From the NCBI GenBank assembly GCA_051294375.1, contig CM119265.1, positions 3,446,710 to 3,510,709 of the forward strand: a DNA stretch of 64,000 nt, in the 5' to 3' direction. Positions 1-12,810 of the stretch are shown here, one piece after another. Under the pieces are notes generated by a model that worked only from the letters and a program-made list of their open reading frames with translations, was not told where the DNA came from and did no database searches. Made by a program: the position numbers and the translations under genes. The stretch's first letter is position 1. Each line of letters starts with the position of its first letter. The DNA is from Paraspadella gotoi. Lineage: Eukaryota; Chaetognatha.

Positions 1-240
1 AAAGAGGAGAGATGAAAAAGGAGGAAAGAGGAGAAGAAAAGGAAAGAGAGGAAGGAAAAAGAGAAGAAAGGAGAAGATAGGAAAATGGGGACAGAGGAGA
101 AGAAAGGGAAAGAGAGGAAAAAGGAAAGAGAGTAATAGAAAGGAGAAAGTCGGAAAAGAAAGAAAGGAAAAGTGAAAGGAGAAATAGAAGAAAGAGGAAA
201 TTATAAGTAAAAATTAGGAGGAAAGAAAAGAAAAGCAAAG
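1..240. repeat. Polypurine tract at the left edge
   Basis: The plus strand is nearly all A and G for 235 bases. No gene in 1-640 was seen. Confidence 0.8.
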
Positions 241-639
241 GAACTTCGACGCAGGAAAAAGAAGGGGAAATAAGAGAAAGAAAACAACAGCAACAACAAC
301 AAGAACAACAACAACAACCTTACGTGCACTAAACCGAGAACGCCAACTCAATTATGCCACTTTTCGAAAGAATCGCGTCTATAAAAAGATTTTACTTATT
401 AGAAAAAATAAATAACAAACTTGAATCACCGACACCCCTATTGATTTTAATTAAAAAAGAAAAAAAGTGAAGAAAACAAACAAGTTTTGCACTGGAATAA
501 ATCGAATTGGATGCAGTGGCTTCGTTGTGTCATCGTATTTCATCAAAACCGGCTTCTCCCAATTAATAGCTCTCTCTCTATTTGCAGAAGTGCAGGTGGA
601 CTGACGAAACCTGATAACTGCATCTTGAGAGATATTATG

Positions 640-800
640 GCAACAGCCGGTTTGTTTGTGATGCCCATTGGGATGGGGCATCTCACTGTTGGCTTTGGGG
701 GCTTCCGACCCTCAGTGACGCCTACAGTCACTGGCGCGGTTACCCTAGGACGGTCTCGCTTTGCCAACGCAGAGGGAAGTCGTTAGGACTGTGGATGGAA
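640..800 (-). repeat. Family S1 dispersed repeat, inverted
   Basis: TTTGTGATGCCCATTGGGAT, then TTCCGACCCTCAGTGACGCC, is the reverse complement of the S1 tail with changes. Confidence 0.45.
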
Positions 801-1379
801 CACTACGCCTGGGATGGTGTGTTCCCCCTCTGAGCCAATGGATTTGGCTGACAGATGGTGGACGTGAGGCGGTGTGAATATACCACCACAATATCATCAT
901 TTCCTTTCTTCCTGCCTGAAGGATCGCATCCGGATGCAGTCACTCACTCTACTCTTCCTGATTTTAATTTTCCCTCGAAAATTCGAGGCGAAAGAGAAAA
1001 TCGTCAAAATCAAAAAAGTTGGATTCGACGTCAACTCAGTCGGTAAACTTTTCATTATCTTATTATTTTATTTATATTTGGGTTTTTTTTGTTGTTTTGT
1101 TTAGTTTTTTGAGACGGATGTTTCGTTTAGATAAACTTGGTTTGTAGTATAGACTAACAAAACAAAGGACACATGAAACAATTGGAACATAAAGAAACAC
1201 AAAAACAAAAAAAAATCCGACGAAACGAGAAATACGGAACCAAAAATCAATTATCAGGTCGACGACGCATCACAGTTTCACCGAGAATTCGTCGCTTCAA
1301 AGGTGAATTGTTATAATCGTGATGTCAAATCACCGGATTTTATGTGTGAAATATGAGATGATAAACGTGAAAAATGCTA

Positions 1380-1495
1380 GGCGGCCACCAGTTCTAGAAC
1401 CCTGGACCTTTGGGTTGGAAGGCGAATGACTTGCTTCCAGCACCAGTGGCCGCCGATGAACGTTTGGTGGATTTTAGTCCACCATAAACGCTTAC
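1380..1495 (-). repeat. tRNA-like dispersed repeat, family S2
   Basis: On the minus strand it reads GTGGACTAAAATCCACCAAA, then GTTCATCGGCGGCCACTGGT, then CAGGGTTCTAGAACTGG. A-box-like (GGCCACTGGTGC) and B-box-like (GGGTTCTAGAAC) motifs suggest a tRNA-derived SINE. Related copies are at 13.4 kb and 61.2 kb. Confidence 0.55.
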
Positions 1496-1574
1496 TTTAC
1501 AAGAAAGAAGAAGTAATAAAAACAAGTTTGAGCAAACAATGTCGGATCTGCCTACGATAATTAAGTGGTAATAA

Positions 1575-1860
1575 GCTAACTTGGTCAACTTGCATAATTT
1601 GGTCAACTGACATAATTTGGTCAACTGACATAATTTGGTTAACTGACAAAGTTTGGTCAACTGACATAATTTTATCAATTAAGATAATTTGGTCAACTGG
1701 CATAATTTGGTCAACTGGCATAATTTGCTCAACAGGCATAATTTGGTCAACTTGCAGAACTTGATCAACTTGCAGAATTTGGTCAACTGGCATAATTTGG
1801 TCAACTTTAAGAATTTGGTCAACTGGCATATTTTTGTCAATTGGCATAATTTTGTCAATC
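1575..1860. repeat. 18-bp minisatellite
   Basis: About fifteen copies of GGTCAACTGGCATAATTT with point changes. It runs into a short (ATCA)n array at 1,857-1,893. Confidence 0.85.
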
Positions 1861-2404
1861 AATCAATCAATCGATCAATCAATCAATCAATCAGAGAGAG
1901 ATAGAGAGAAAGAAACTTTAAAAAATTCAAATAAATGTGTCTTTTGGTTTTCTAATTTGAACTCTTTTCCACTCCTACGATTCCATCAAAAAATTTATAT
2001 CCAGCTTTATCACATACTTTCCTACCCACACACAAAATTCAATTTCGATTTATCTATCCAATTTTTAATAAACATAATAATTATGAGTAAATTTAAGTAA
2101 AAATACTTCAAGTAAATATGACTTTTGTTTTTTCCATTTTGACTCATTTCCACTCGCACGATTCCATCGAAACTTTGTATCCAGCTCAATCACACACTTT
2201 CCTACCATCATACAAAATTGCCCTTTCCACTCATGAGAAATTGGCGTTCAATTAGTGAAATATTTTTTTTTTCCATTTAAACCAATTTCTACTGGCACGA
2301 TTCCCTCGAAACTTCATATCCATCTCAATCAACAGTTTCCTACCCACACACAAAATTTCATACCAATCCATCCATCCAATCACGAGTAATTGGAAGTTTT
2401 TCTA

Positions 2405-2560
2405 AGGTGGGACGGACGGACGGGACGCGGACGGACGGATGGACGGGACGGACGGAAGGGGACGGATGGACGGACGGACGGACGGACGGACAGACGGATG
2501 ACGGACGGACGGACGGACGGATGGACGGACGGACGGACGGACAGACGGAATGGACGGACA
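2405..2560. repeat. (GGAC)n tetranucleotide array
   Basis: About 150 bases of GGAC repeats with interruptions. The same motif reappears briefly at 2,633-2,652. Confidence 0.85.
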
Positions 2561-2689
2561 TCATTTTTTTTGCATAATTTATCATAATTAATGTTCTAAC
2601 ATAATATAAGTGTGTGCCCGACAATATTGAGGGGGCGGACCGACGGACCGACAAAGTGAATTATAGAGTCGGGATATGCTGATAAGCAG

Positions 2690-3045
2690 ATCCGACTAAA
2701 AAAAACGAAGTCAGTCCTTCTCTGAGCCATTATTGATAAAATCTTACATTGTTTTTTTCATAAAAATAATCTCCGACGTTAATCAGAGGATTCGAGTGAT
2801 CAAGCCAAGCTTCATCCTCTCTTCTACCAACCTTTCAACCGCCCCCCCCCCCAACTCCTCTCCAAACAGCCTCAGTTCCGCTCCGGCCGCCGCTGTCCAC
2901 GTCCAACGGGTCGTCGGCGACTCAACCTCTGATCTTTGCCGATTCGCCAAGATCGTCGTCATCGTCGTCGTTGTCGTCCTTTATTTCGTCGCCGCCATCG
3001 TCTCCGACGTCGAGTTGTATCTCTTCTTCGTCGACGCACTCTGAG
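2690..3045. CDS. Ambiguous GC-rich open stretch, possible exon on either strand (weak)
   Basis: Plus strand: an open Ser/Pro-rich frame leads into IVVIVVVVVLYFVAAIV, a membrane-helix-like run, and stops at 3,044. Minus strand: after an acceptor-like GGATCCTCAG the frame reads ECVDEEEIQLDVGDDGGDEI, then an Asp run and GESAKIRG with a stop. Both arise from GTC/GAC-rich DNA, so at most one is real. Confidence 0.25.
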
Positions 3046-3056
3046 GATCCCTTGGG

Positions 3057-3318
3057 CGCTAATTTCTGAAAGCGCCTCATTTCTGTTTTTTTAATCTTTC
3101 AACATTATTTTAATTTTGATATTTAACTTTAAGAAACCCTAAATTTAATTCTTAAATCTAATCCATAACTTAACTTTAATCAATCACTTTAATCTTAATC
3201 GGTAAATAAATCATTAATTGATAAACTTACTGCTTGATTTTTAACCTTAATTAATTTTTTAAACCTCAAAACAAAATATAAATTTAAGCTGAAATATATG
3301 GCTTTTGGAATTTAGGAC
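3057..3318. mobile_element. MITE-like element, same family
   Basis: The left end is TTTCTGAAAGCGCCTCATTT. The right end, on the minus strand, is ATTCCAAAAGCCATATATTT, a more diverged match. The interior has the same CTAAATC/TTAATC-rich filling as the copies at 25.7 kb and 33.1 kb. Confidence 0.5.
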
Positions 3319-3608
3319 TGGCCCTAAGGGTCGCGACTCTCGGGTTCTCTCTTTGTTATTCATCTTAACTTAATACTTGGTGCTAATTAGATTCGATAAT
3401 TCAGTAAAAATTTACTAAGTATTGAGTTAACGTTTATATTTAGTGTTTAGTCCTAATTAAGATTCTCATTATTACTAAATTATTGAAAAAAAATACAAAA
3501 ATAAAATCAATCAAAAAAAAATTATCAATGCTTATTTCATATTTAAAAATTTGAAGCTGGAAATTAAAGAGAAAACTTGACGTCTCATTATGTCCTCTAA
3601 TTACTCCA

Positions 3609-5980
3609 TCAACAGACTCCTTGCCCCTGACGATATTTCTCCAAATCGAATCCATCATATTCCATCCAATCGGGAAAGAGTTCTGCAATGACAGACAGAA
3701 TGTCGTTGCTGTTGCATTCACGGTCGTCGCATTGCAAATTGCGCACCTAGAAAATTAATTAATTAATTGATTGATTGATTTTTTTATTTATTTATTTTTT
3801 TAAATTTTTTTATTCCTTCATTTAGTGATAGACCGATCGATTTTTCGACGATTGATTGATAAATTGAATGAATGATTGATTGATTGAATGATTCTTTGAT
3901 TCATTGACTGATTGAGTGCTCGATTGATTGATCGATCGAATGATTTATTGATAGACAGAGCGAAGGATCGAAAGATAGATTTATCGATTGCCTGAGTGCT
4001 TGCTTTATTCATCGCTCGCTTGCTTGCTCGTTTTCTTTTCCCTCACCTTCAACAATTCCACGATGCTCGTGCTTCCACGATCCACGGGCGACTTGTAAAA
4101 GTCAACCGCCATTTTGATCGCCTGTTTGACTCTCTCACTGATCACCACTGTGCCAGACGCTTCCATAAAAAGATCCAGACTCAGTTGATCATTTATGGTC
4201 CCTGGAAACAAATACGTAAAAAAAAAGGTATTTAAGGATTGACATTATCTGCCGACGACCTTACCTTTCCTGACGCAGTTGAGCGGGTAGTTGTCGTACT
4301 CGTCGAGGTTCTTGCGCGACCAGGCGATTTCGTGAACAATCTCGTAAGTCCCCGCCACCTCATAAGGGGGGGGGGAAGACACAAATGTAGATATTAAAGA
4401 CGCACTAGATATTGAATATCGATCATAATAGTAATATTTTTATCAGAATTGAAGGATATTAATAGGTTGAATGATAGAACTGAGGATAAGGCGCTGAGTT
4501 GGCAATTACTTTCCCTAAACTTTTTTTGACAACCAACAATGGAACGGGTCATGGGCTTTGAACCCGGCTAGATGGTTTTACAGGCTCCCAAGTCATTTTA
4601 TGGCCGTTCTTCTGCTGCCTCAGGGAATCGATCCCGGTTCAACTCAAGAAGCCACCGGGTGACTACTGAGAGTACGATATATGTTTGCGGAATAAACTCT
4701 GCGATGTCCACTACAGATTGAATATTTACTAGAGCAATTTGATTGTCTGATAGTGTGGCGAATCCTAAATTCGCCTCCCGTATAAGCTATAGCTTGGTGA
4801 AACTCAGCTCGCCCCATTGGCTTGAACAGCTGAGTACTCGTTCACCAACCGACAGTTCCGGGTTGAATCCCCTCTCGGTCACGCTGGTTAAAGTGTAATG
4901 GAGTCGTCATAAACACGCCAGAGACATGGGGTGGTCACTGCAGGTCCAAAGCCCAGAGCGCCAGCTGTGGGGAGATGCCTCACACCCCGGGCATCACACA
5001 TGTCTCCCCGTAGCTATGATAGATCGATTAAGTGATTGATTTGATTGATTTATTCCACTACTTTATATCCGGCGCTGTTGAGATTCCTCAACATGATCTT
5101 GACGGGCATATTCGTCTTAACCGAATTGTTGATCTGGATGGAGATTTTGACTTTGCGGTAGATGTGGATGAGGGATCTGCGCGTCGCCGCCAGGAGATCC
5201 TGTTGAGTGGACGGGGGTGTTGAGAGGCAGGACTTCGACGGCGGAAAACAACAGCGCGTCACCTTGAAGTAATCCAAATGGTACAGCAATTGCTTCTGCG
5301 TCAAATTCGGGTTAGAGAGTTTGAGCATCAAATCTCTGAACTTTGGAGTCTCTTTGGACACTCCCTCCTTCAACTTGTGCAGTCCGCTGAGGAGTGGAGA
5401 GGAAGAAAGAAGTTGGAATTGCATGTGTTTCCATAGCGAATGTCGAACATTTTATCACACTGACAACAGAATTCCGGATCAACGTAAATATATTTTAGCC
5501 CTACGATTGGCCGAGCCTCGTCAGGGGTGAGCCAATGACCATTCGAGATTTCGTGCTTTGTTTCTGATCAGTTGCCTTTAAATTAATATTGATTTTATTT
5601 ACTCGTTTAAGAATTGATATCGGCTTTACTTTCTGAGAATAAAATCCACCTTTAATTCAAGGTTAAAACTTAAATCCATAGTACTTAGTACTTATTTAAT
5701 AAAGGTGGTAGCGGTGAGATTCAAAGCCAGGCGTTCGACTGACCAACCGAATGCTCGAGCCAACTGAGCCAAACCCTATACCTGCCATTGTCCTCTTTGG
5801 TCGAAGTGTCGTTGGTAAAGAACTTGGCCATCGAGATGGAATCGCTAGTCAGATTCTTGAAGAGTTCCATCTGCAATTTGGTGATGGCGGCGATGTTCTC
5901 TCGAGAGGAGTCGAGGTCGCGACGAGTCTCTCGGATCTTCGTCGCCGTCTCTGCCAATTTGGCGTTCATCTCTTGGGCGC

Positions 5981-6059
<79 letters not shown>

Positions 6060-6227
6060 TGAGATGTCAAATGTTAATTGGTCAGTTCGTTTTGTCATTT
6101 AACAATTCATTCAGTTGATCATCTATTACTTAATTTACTTATTTTCCAAACAATTTTAAACATTCATTCACACTGTAATCTCTTCATTCATTCAATCATT
6201 TATTCATTTTTAAGTCATTCATTCATC

Positions 6228-6295
<68 letters not shown>

Positions 6296-6297
6296 AT

Positions 6298-6334
<37 letters not shown>

Positions 6335-6462
6335 ACCCTGGATAGTCGAGACGGCCTGAGAGACGCACATAGCGATTGAAGCAGCACTCATGATGGCGCC
6401 GATTGCGTCGAACCCGTATTTCTTCATCCCCTTAAATATTAGCGATTGATTGATTGAGTTTT

Positions 6463-6521
<59 letters not shown>

Positions 6522-6534
6522 TCTATTTATCTAT

Positions 6535-6605
<71 letters not shown>

Positions 6606-7983
6606 TAAATATACAAACATGTGGCATTTCGTGATGTTCAAAATTAACTTTTCAATGGCGAATTAAAACATAGTGATTTATCCTAAAACGCAAAGTTTCA
6701 TTAACAAACTTGCTACAAGTTGCCACAAAACACCGTGTATTCCTCACTTGCCACAATTTGGTTTTGGTGAAAGAAACGCTGACCGACTTAATCGTATTTT
6801 TGATTTTGGTGAAGAATTTTCCGACGGGTTTGAATTTGGAAGTTAGTTTAGACATAATTCCGCCTTAAAAAGTTGGGGTAAAAATGTTTAATATTACAAA
6901 ATTATAATAAATAAACTAATATTCTACCCATACTATTCTACCCATACTACCCGCGATTCTGATCGAGTACTTCTCACCTTTGCTGGGCAAAGTTTTAGGA
7001 ACTTTTGGTTTGTTGGCTTCGTTCTTAAGGAAATTGTCGGCGCCTGGAGTAAAAATAAAAATTATAATTGTTGATGAAGAGACATCACTTGCACAGGAGA
7101 TAAAGATTTATTTTTAAGTATTTTTTTTAGTATTTAGCTTTTAGATTTTAAAATATTTCTATTCTTATGGTCTGCCTTGAAAAATAATTCGTCCATAAAT
7201 ATTGACAAAAAAAATAAATACACATGTAAATCCTACTACGAATTACTTTGAGGGAAACTAACTTAGATTCTATAAGCATCCAGTTAGAATTTTTGGTATT
7301 TGTTCTATTACCATTAGTTCTAAGTTCATTCAATTAAAAAAAAACTTCTATGTAAATGAACACCAAAAATGCTCATAATCTTAATCGAACCAAAACTACC
7401 AATCAGAGCCCGTTGTCCACAAGCAATCAGAGCCCGCATTCCACAACTAATCACCTCTCTTGTCCTTCATGATTTTGTGGATAAAATCGTCCAATTGCAG
7501 ATCGTCCATGTCCTTTGTCCAATCCGCTAACTTGTCCAAGTTCGATTTCGTGCATTTAATCTTTGACAAAAGAATGTGACAGCAAAAACGTTTTGCTTAA
7601 AAATTTATTTATTATTATATATTATTTTATCCTCAATGATCTTTTCCCAAATTATTTCATGAAATTAAAAATTATTCATTCATTTAATAAATAAGCTATC
7701 TTGCCCCTGAATTTGGACAGGCTTTGGTGGTTTAAGGAATCCATCACTCTTATATGATAATGACATAGCAGGTCCCTGCAAGATTTCATTCAAGACTCAA
7801 AGACTCAAATAATGTTTTAATTGTATCAATTGCATCATATTACACAACTCCGACTGACCAAGGAAATTTCAATTCTCGCCCGACTTACTCTCCACATCTC
7901 CAAAATCTTTCCCACCTTTCTCCCCCCGACTCACTTGAACTTACCAACTCTCTCCGTGACTACCTGCTGAGCCCCGACTCTCT

Positions 7984-8055
<72 letters not shown>

Positions 8056-11000
8056 CTCTCTGACCACTAACCTGCTTAGCCCCGACTCTAGTTTGGCTGT
8101 TGATCATTTTCTCGTCCTTCATGAATTCGTTGATCTTCATCTTCGTCGACTGAGAAGCGAAGATGTCGAACATGCCTCCCATGCCGCCGTCCTTGCCCAC
8201 CTTGCCCAACACTTTGGTCACCGTGCCTTTGGAGACTTCGACGAAGTAGTTCTTGCCCGTCTTCATGTTGACAGCCATGCTGACGCCTGCGTTTGGTTAA
8301 GTTTTAACAATCAATCAATTAATTATTCAATCAACCGATCAATTAATAAACAATCAAACAATTAATCAATCAGCAACGTACTCGATCAATACTGACCAGA
8401 ATATATTAATTCATCACTAAATCAATCAATAAATCAATTTTTTTATCAATTAATAATTAAATCAATCAATAAACAATCAAACAATTAATCAATCAGCATC
8501 GTACTCGATCAATACTGACCAGAATATATTAATTCATCACTAAATCAATCAATAAATAAATTTTTTTATCAATTAATAATTAAATCAATCAATAAAGCAA
8601 TCAAATGAAATGGGCTCACCCGACGCGGGCGACCGGACGACGACGTTAAGATCCTTGATCTTGATTGATCCGAGCGAAAGACGTCTGACTCCTCGAAGGA
8701 AAGAAGGCATGAGTTGCACCATGAGGGAAATTCCAGCGAAGACGGCGAAAGCAATGGATTCTGTTCCTTGCATTTGGGCCATGCGGTCGTCGAGGGACTT
8801 GAGGAAAAAGAGGAAGGGGGGGGGGAAGGTGGTCACGTGGGGCGTTATCCTATTGCGGTCGGTCTGTCGGTCGGTCGGTATGTCTGTCCGTCGGTCTGTC
8901 CCACTTAAAAATGCTCATAACTCATTACTCGTTTGTTAAGACAGGAAAAAACCTCAAATCTAAGGGACTGCTAGCGGTCATAAAACTATAAAGAATACAA
9001 AATGGGCTAAGAAAATCGCTGCAGCGCAACACACATTTAAATTTCCGTTCTTGTTTAATCTATGTCTAAATTTTCTCAATTTAAATGATACTGATTCGTA
9101 TAAAGGTTATTATGGTTATTATGGTTTTAAATACATTGTAACTCATTGATTACAACGCTGTGTACACGAGTATTTTTCGTACATTTCGGTTTTAGGATCA
9201 TCGAAGACCAAATTCGTCTGCAACCGAAAATGAATAAATTAACTATGACCTACCTATTTACCCTTGCATACTCCCATCATCAATCTTAACACTTCTCCTG
9301 ATATACTCCTTACTCACCCTGACCTACTCCTTACCCTGACCTACTTCTGGCTCACCCTGATATACTCTTTCCTCACCCTAACATACTCCATACCCTGACA
9401 TATATATATGTACCAAAACAATTATTTTGAAATTTTAACATTATATTTGGGTAGTGCCATATACAAATTAAGCTGACTGAGCAACTACATTTATAAAAAA
9501 AACAAAAAATAACTACAGAGTAGTAGTCATTAATATGATAGTTTTCATAATACAACTGCTATATATAACTGTATAACTGCTAAATTTTGATTCCAAACTT
9601 TCACTTCACTCTACTCATACTCCTAAACTCACCCTGACGTACTGTTCCATGTCAGTTTCGATCTCCAATTTCTTCTTTTGCAATTCCTCGTCGTATTCGT
9701 CTTTTGTTTCGTCGGGCATCATGTCCGTTGCCGTCGAGTTGTAGTGCAGCACCCCTGGTGGAAGAAAAAAGTAAAAAGGAATAAATAAATTAAAAAATAA
9801 ATGTATATATAAATAAATCCTAATCCTAAATCCTAAATCCTTAATCCTAATTCCTAATCCTATATCAATATCACCATCAACTCCACCATCTAACCCAACG
9901 CGTCCATGAGCAACGCGTTGTTCTCGACGATCGTCTCTATCTCTTGTTTGATTGAAGTCAACTTGTAGATGAGGTGGAGGTTGGAGGCGTTCCACCGACG
10001 GAGCTCGCCGTTCTCGTCGATGGCGACCGAGGCCAAGTCTTTGAGTCCGTCCATCGAGTCTTTGACGTCTTGGTATTTCTGGAGGGAGGTCGAGGTGGGA
10101 ATATGGGCCGATTTACGCTCAACTAGTTCATTTATTTAATTAGGATAAATTGAACATTCTAAATATAGAAATTAGAATCTTTTTAAACTCCTCCCTCACC
10201 ATTCAAAATTTAGGAAACTACATAAATTGTTTTATTTTCTATTGACTCCCCTTTTCAATGTTGCGTGCACCTGACCGCCACCTGCCCGTCCCTCCCCCGC
10301 TCCTAACCGCCACCTGTCCATGCTTCCCCCGGCACCTGACAAGCCTCGGCCGTGAGTCCTCCGCAAGTGACGATAGAAGCGACAGAGAGCGAGAGACAAG
10401 AAGCTGCGGCGACGACGCCGGCGATCTTCAGTCCTTGAAGGAGACCTTTGCCGATGGTGACGAAGATGTTGTAAGGATGGATGGTGGTGGGGAGACATTC
10501 GTTCGAGTCCAGCTGTAGGTTGGATGGAGGCTTAATAAACTAATTTTTCACGAACTTATACAACTATAACTGTGACTGACATATATTATGCTTTGCCCCT
10601 CTAAGTATTAGCGCGGGCGTGAAGCAAGAAAAATATTTCACAGTCACTTGGCGCTAAGTGGGCTCAATACTATTATCCGTAACATTTTGACCCCCCCTTG
10701 CCAGAAATGATACTTGTCCTGTGCTTATAGGTATACCAGGGCCCCCGTGGCGGTCCTTACGCTTCCCCTAGTGTATGTATGTATGTATGTATGTATGTAC
10801 CTATGGTTAAGATCGGTTCTGGTTCCAGTCATGGGTCAAAACACAAGGTTGGGTTGACTGTGCATTGCACAATATTTTCTCACCCGACAAACTCCTTGCA
10901 GCAATCCGGAATCCTCTGACTTGGCTATCGACTCGGAAAAGTTGCCGACGGGAAAATCGAACTCGTCCGGAATGTCGGGTCTCGGCAGCTCGTCCGGAAA

Positions 11001-11147
11001 GACCGTTCTCGATCCCTCGGCGATCGAGTTTGCTCTTTTGTCGATCGATTCCCATCTTCGAGCGCAGATGGCGGGATGAGCGAGTTGGGCGAGCAACAAA
11101 AGAGCAATCGTCAGCCAAAATCGCGGGTATCGTGAATCGAGACGCAT
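3609..11147 (-). CDS. Secreted helix-rich protein of unknown family, 16 exons, about 789 aa
   Basis: Complete model on the minus strand: exons 11147-10884, 10512-10336, 10078-9895, 9754-9633, 8797-8620, 8286-8072, 7560-7455, 7043-6978, 6863-6748, 6430-6337, 5980-5782, 5386-5263, 5199-5062, 4358-4265, 4201-4047 and 3746-3609. All junctions are GT/AG, phases match, and the 2,370 nt total is exactly 790 codons including TGA. The ATG is followed by a clear signal peptide (hydrophobic WLTIALLLLAQLA, residues about 11-23, cut near 29). Hydrophobic, Ala/Ser-rich segments lie near residues 113-140 (KIAGVVAAASCLSLSVASIV) and 483-505, with a third weaker one in exon 5. Segments in exons 3-4 and 11 look like charged amphipathic helices or coiled coil (for example KIRETRRDLDSSRENIAAI). 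The C-terminal third (exons 13-16) is soluble-looking, with GTYEIVHEIAWSRKNLDEYD. I recognise no named domain. A secreted protein with hydrophobic helical segments could insert into membranes, but that is only inference. Exon 13 could read on to a stop at 5,050 if its GTAGTG donor is not used, giving a shorter isoform. Introns carry SINE-like repeats and (CT)n arrays. Conserved phases make a pseudogene unlikely. Confidence 0.85.
4480..4680. repeat. Diverged S3-type repeat in intron 13 of the secreted-protein gene
   Basis: TGGAACGGGTCATGGGCTTT and AGCCACCGGGTGACTACTGA are shared with the S3 copies. The rest is diverged. Confidence 0.45.
4790..5015 (+). repeat. tRNA-like dispersed repeat, family S1
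   Basis: It has a strong B-box-like GGGTTGAATCCCC near 4,862, and a tail GGTCACTGCAGGTCCAAAGC, then ACCCCGGGCATCACACATGT, that is shared with 41.0 kb and, inverted, with 0.65 kb and 27.0 kb. Confidence 0.55.
5700..5778 (-). repeat. tRNA-derived SINE-like element in intron 11 of the secreted-protein gene
   Basis: On the minus strand the sequence holds an A-box-like TGGCTCAGTTGG and, about 45 bases on, a B-box-like GCTTTGAATCTC, in the spacing of a tRNA promoter. The cloverleaf is degenerate. Its 5' edge touches the donor site of exon 11 (GTATAG at 5,781), so the insertion sits within a few bases of a splice site. Confidence 0.5.
6233..6610. repeat. (TC)n array and long (TTTA)n array flanking exon 10 of the secreted-protein gene
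   Basis: (TC)n occupies 6,233-6,335 and ends at the exon 10 donor. (TTTA)n runs from about 6,462 to 6,606 on the other side of the exon. Another (AG)n at 5,982-6,060 abuts the exon 11 acceptor. Confidence 0.9.
7655..7805 (+). repeat. Dispersed repeat, family S4, short form
   Basis: It carries TTCATTTAATAAATAAGCTA and GGACAGGCTTTGGTGGTTTA, which recur at 13.35/13.63 kb and 61.8 kb, with partial copies at 24.8, 42.6 and 49.1 kb. It lies in intron 6 of the secreted-protein gene. Confidence 0.6.
7979..8062. repeat. (TC)n array in intron 6 of the secreted-protein gene
   Basis: Interrupted TC dinucleotides end about ten bases before the exon 6 donor. Confidence 0.85.
9240..9405. repeat. Irregular minisatellite of CACCCTGACCTACTCC type, intron 4 of the secreted-protein gene
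   Basis: Six or so variants of ACTCACCCTGACATACTCC occur at irregular 17-26 base spacing. Confidence 0.6.
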
Positions 11148-12442
11148 TTTCCAGGGATTTTTTTCCGTTTCTGTTATTAATCAATAGTTTAGGATTGATT
11201 GGTTTGATTGGTTATTTAACTATCAAAAATATTAAGTTAGTTAATTTACATACGAGACGTTTAAAAAAATATTTTTAAAAAGTAATTCTTTCTCGTTTAA
11301 TTTTGAGTCAAATTTTGACGACTAAATGTCTGCTTGGTTTCAACTTTTTTTCCGTAGAATGACGGGTAAATATCATGATAAGGTTATTATTGTTATTAGT
11401 ACGAATATTTAGGAACTAGGAACTAATGATAGGTAGTCATAACTATTTTCGTTCTCCACGTTAGAAAAAGTCTAACTTTGTGAAATGTAAAAGTTATTGT
11501 AATTGAGCGAAAACGTTTTAATAATCGAAATTCATTTAGTCACGGACGAAAAAAATTACAAAAAATTTAATTAAAATGACGAATTGACTAATAATATTCA
11601 CAACCAACTGGACGTTGGTGAGAATCGACATCAGGTCGTTTGACGTCAAGTGACAAATTAAATTTATCAGTTTGGATTTAAAAAGTGATGTATGATATAT
11701 GACGCATTTTTGCTAAACATAGTTTAACGGAAATTCCGATGGACATTTTAGGTTTTCATCTTTTGCAGTATTTTTATGCATTTATTCATACAACAGATTA
11801 ATTAATTGCTCGTAGAATTTTGTTTTTCTCTCTTCTTTACATTGTTGCTGCATTTATCATCATACTAAATAAAAAGATAAAACGCTAAGATTTTAGCTCG
11901 CTATCGAATGTAAACTGAGTGTACATAATTTTGACTCGTAATAATTTCCACAAAAATCAATCTATTGAAAGTAAAGTACAGTATATACGCATCTCAATGT
12001 GATTATGCTCATAAAGTCCTGTTGAAGAAAGAAAGTCATTTTAGGTTGCTTAGTAAGCAATGCTTACGGACATTGCATTCTTGCCCACATTTTAGAGCGT
12101 TGAGTAGTTGCAAAGGAAAGAATGGAATGGAACTGGAAAGGTTAACGCTAACACAGACGCATGTGTGAATTAATTTTGGAAAAAGCGTGAATAAGTGTGA
12201 TTCTGAAGTGAGTCGAGTGAATTATTAATAGTTAACGTCAAGAGTCGAGTATCCAATTTTATGTTGGAACCAAAAGATCGGTTTGATAAGATAAATAAGA
12301 TTTTCTTTTCTAATTTGTAATGAATTATGTTGCGATTTTAGTACAAAAAGTTCAATTAGTATGTTTTTCAATGTTAATGATAAAATATTCAAAGCAAGAT
12401 AGCTAGCTAGCTAGCTAGCTAGCTAGCTAGCTAGCTAGCTAG

Positions 12443-12540
<98 letters not shown>

Positions 12541-12749
12541 GTCTGTCTACATATTTTTTCTTCATATCGCTGGAAAATCGGGTAAAATTTGAATTTTCCC
12601 GCTGACAGATGAAGATTTCGTCCTTAAAAATTAGTGAAGTTTTGACGCAACAAGTTTCAGAGTAAGAATGGTTTGACCGTGGTTGCGTGTTGTAGTTGCT
12701 CGTCCACAGAAGAATCTTATTTCGATTCAGAGTTTATGACTATGAAAGG

Positions 12750-12810
<61 letters not shown>

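Noticed and set aside
1497-1862. A 121-codon frame with a VDQIMPVDQI pattern
   Set aside because: It is a translation of the 18-bp minisatellite, whose length is a multiple of three; no other coding signs.
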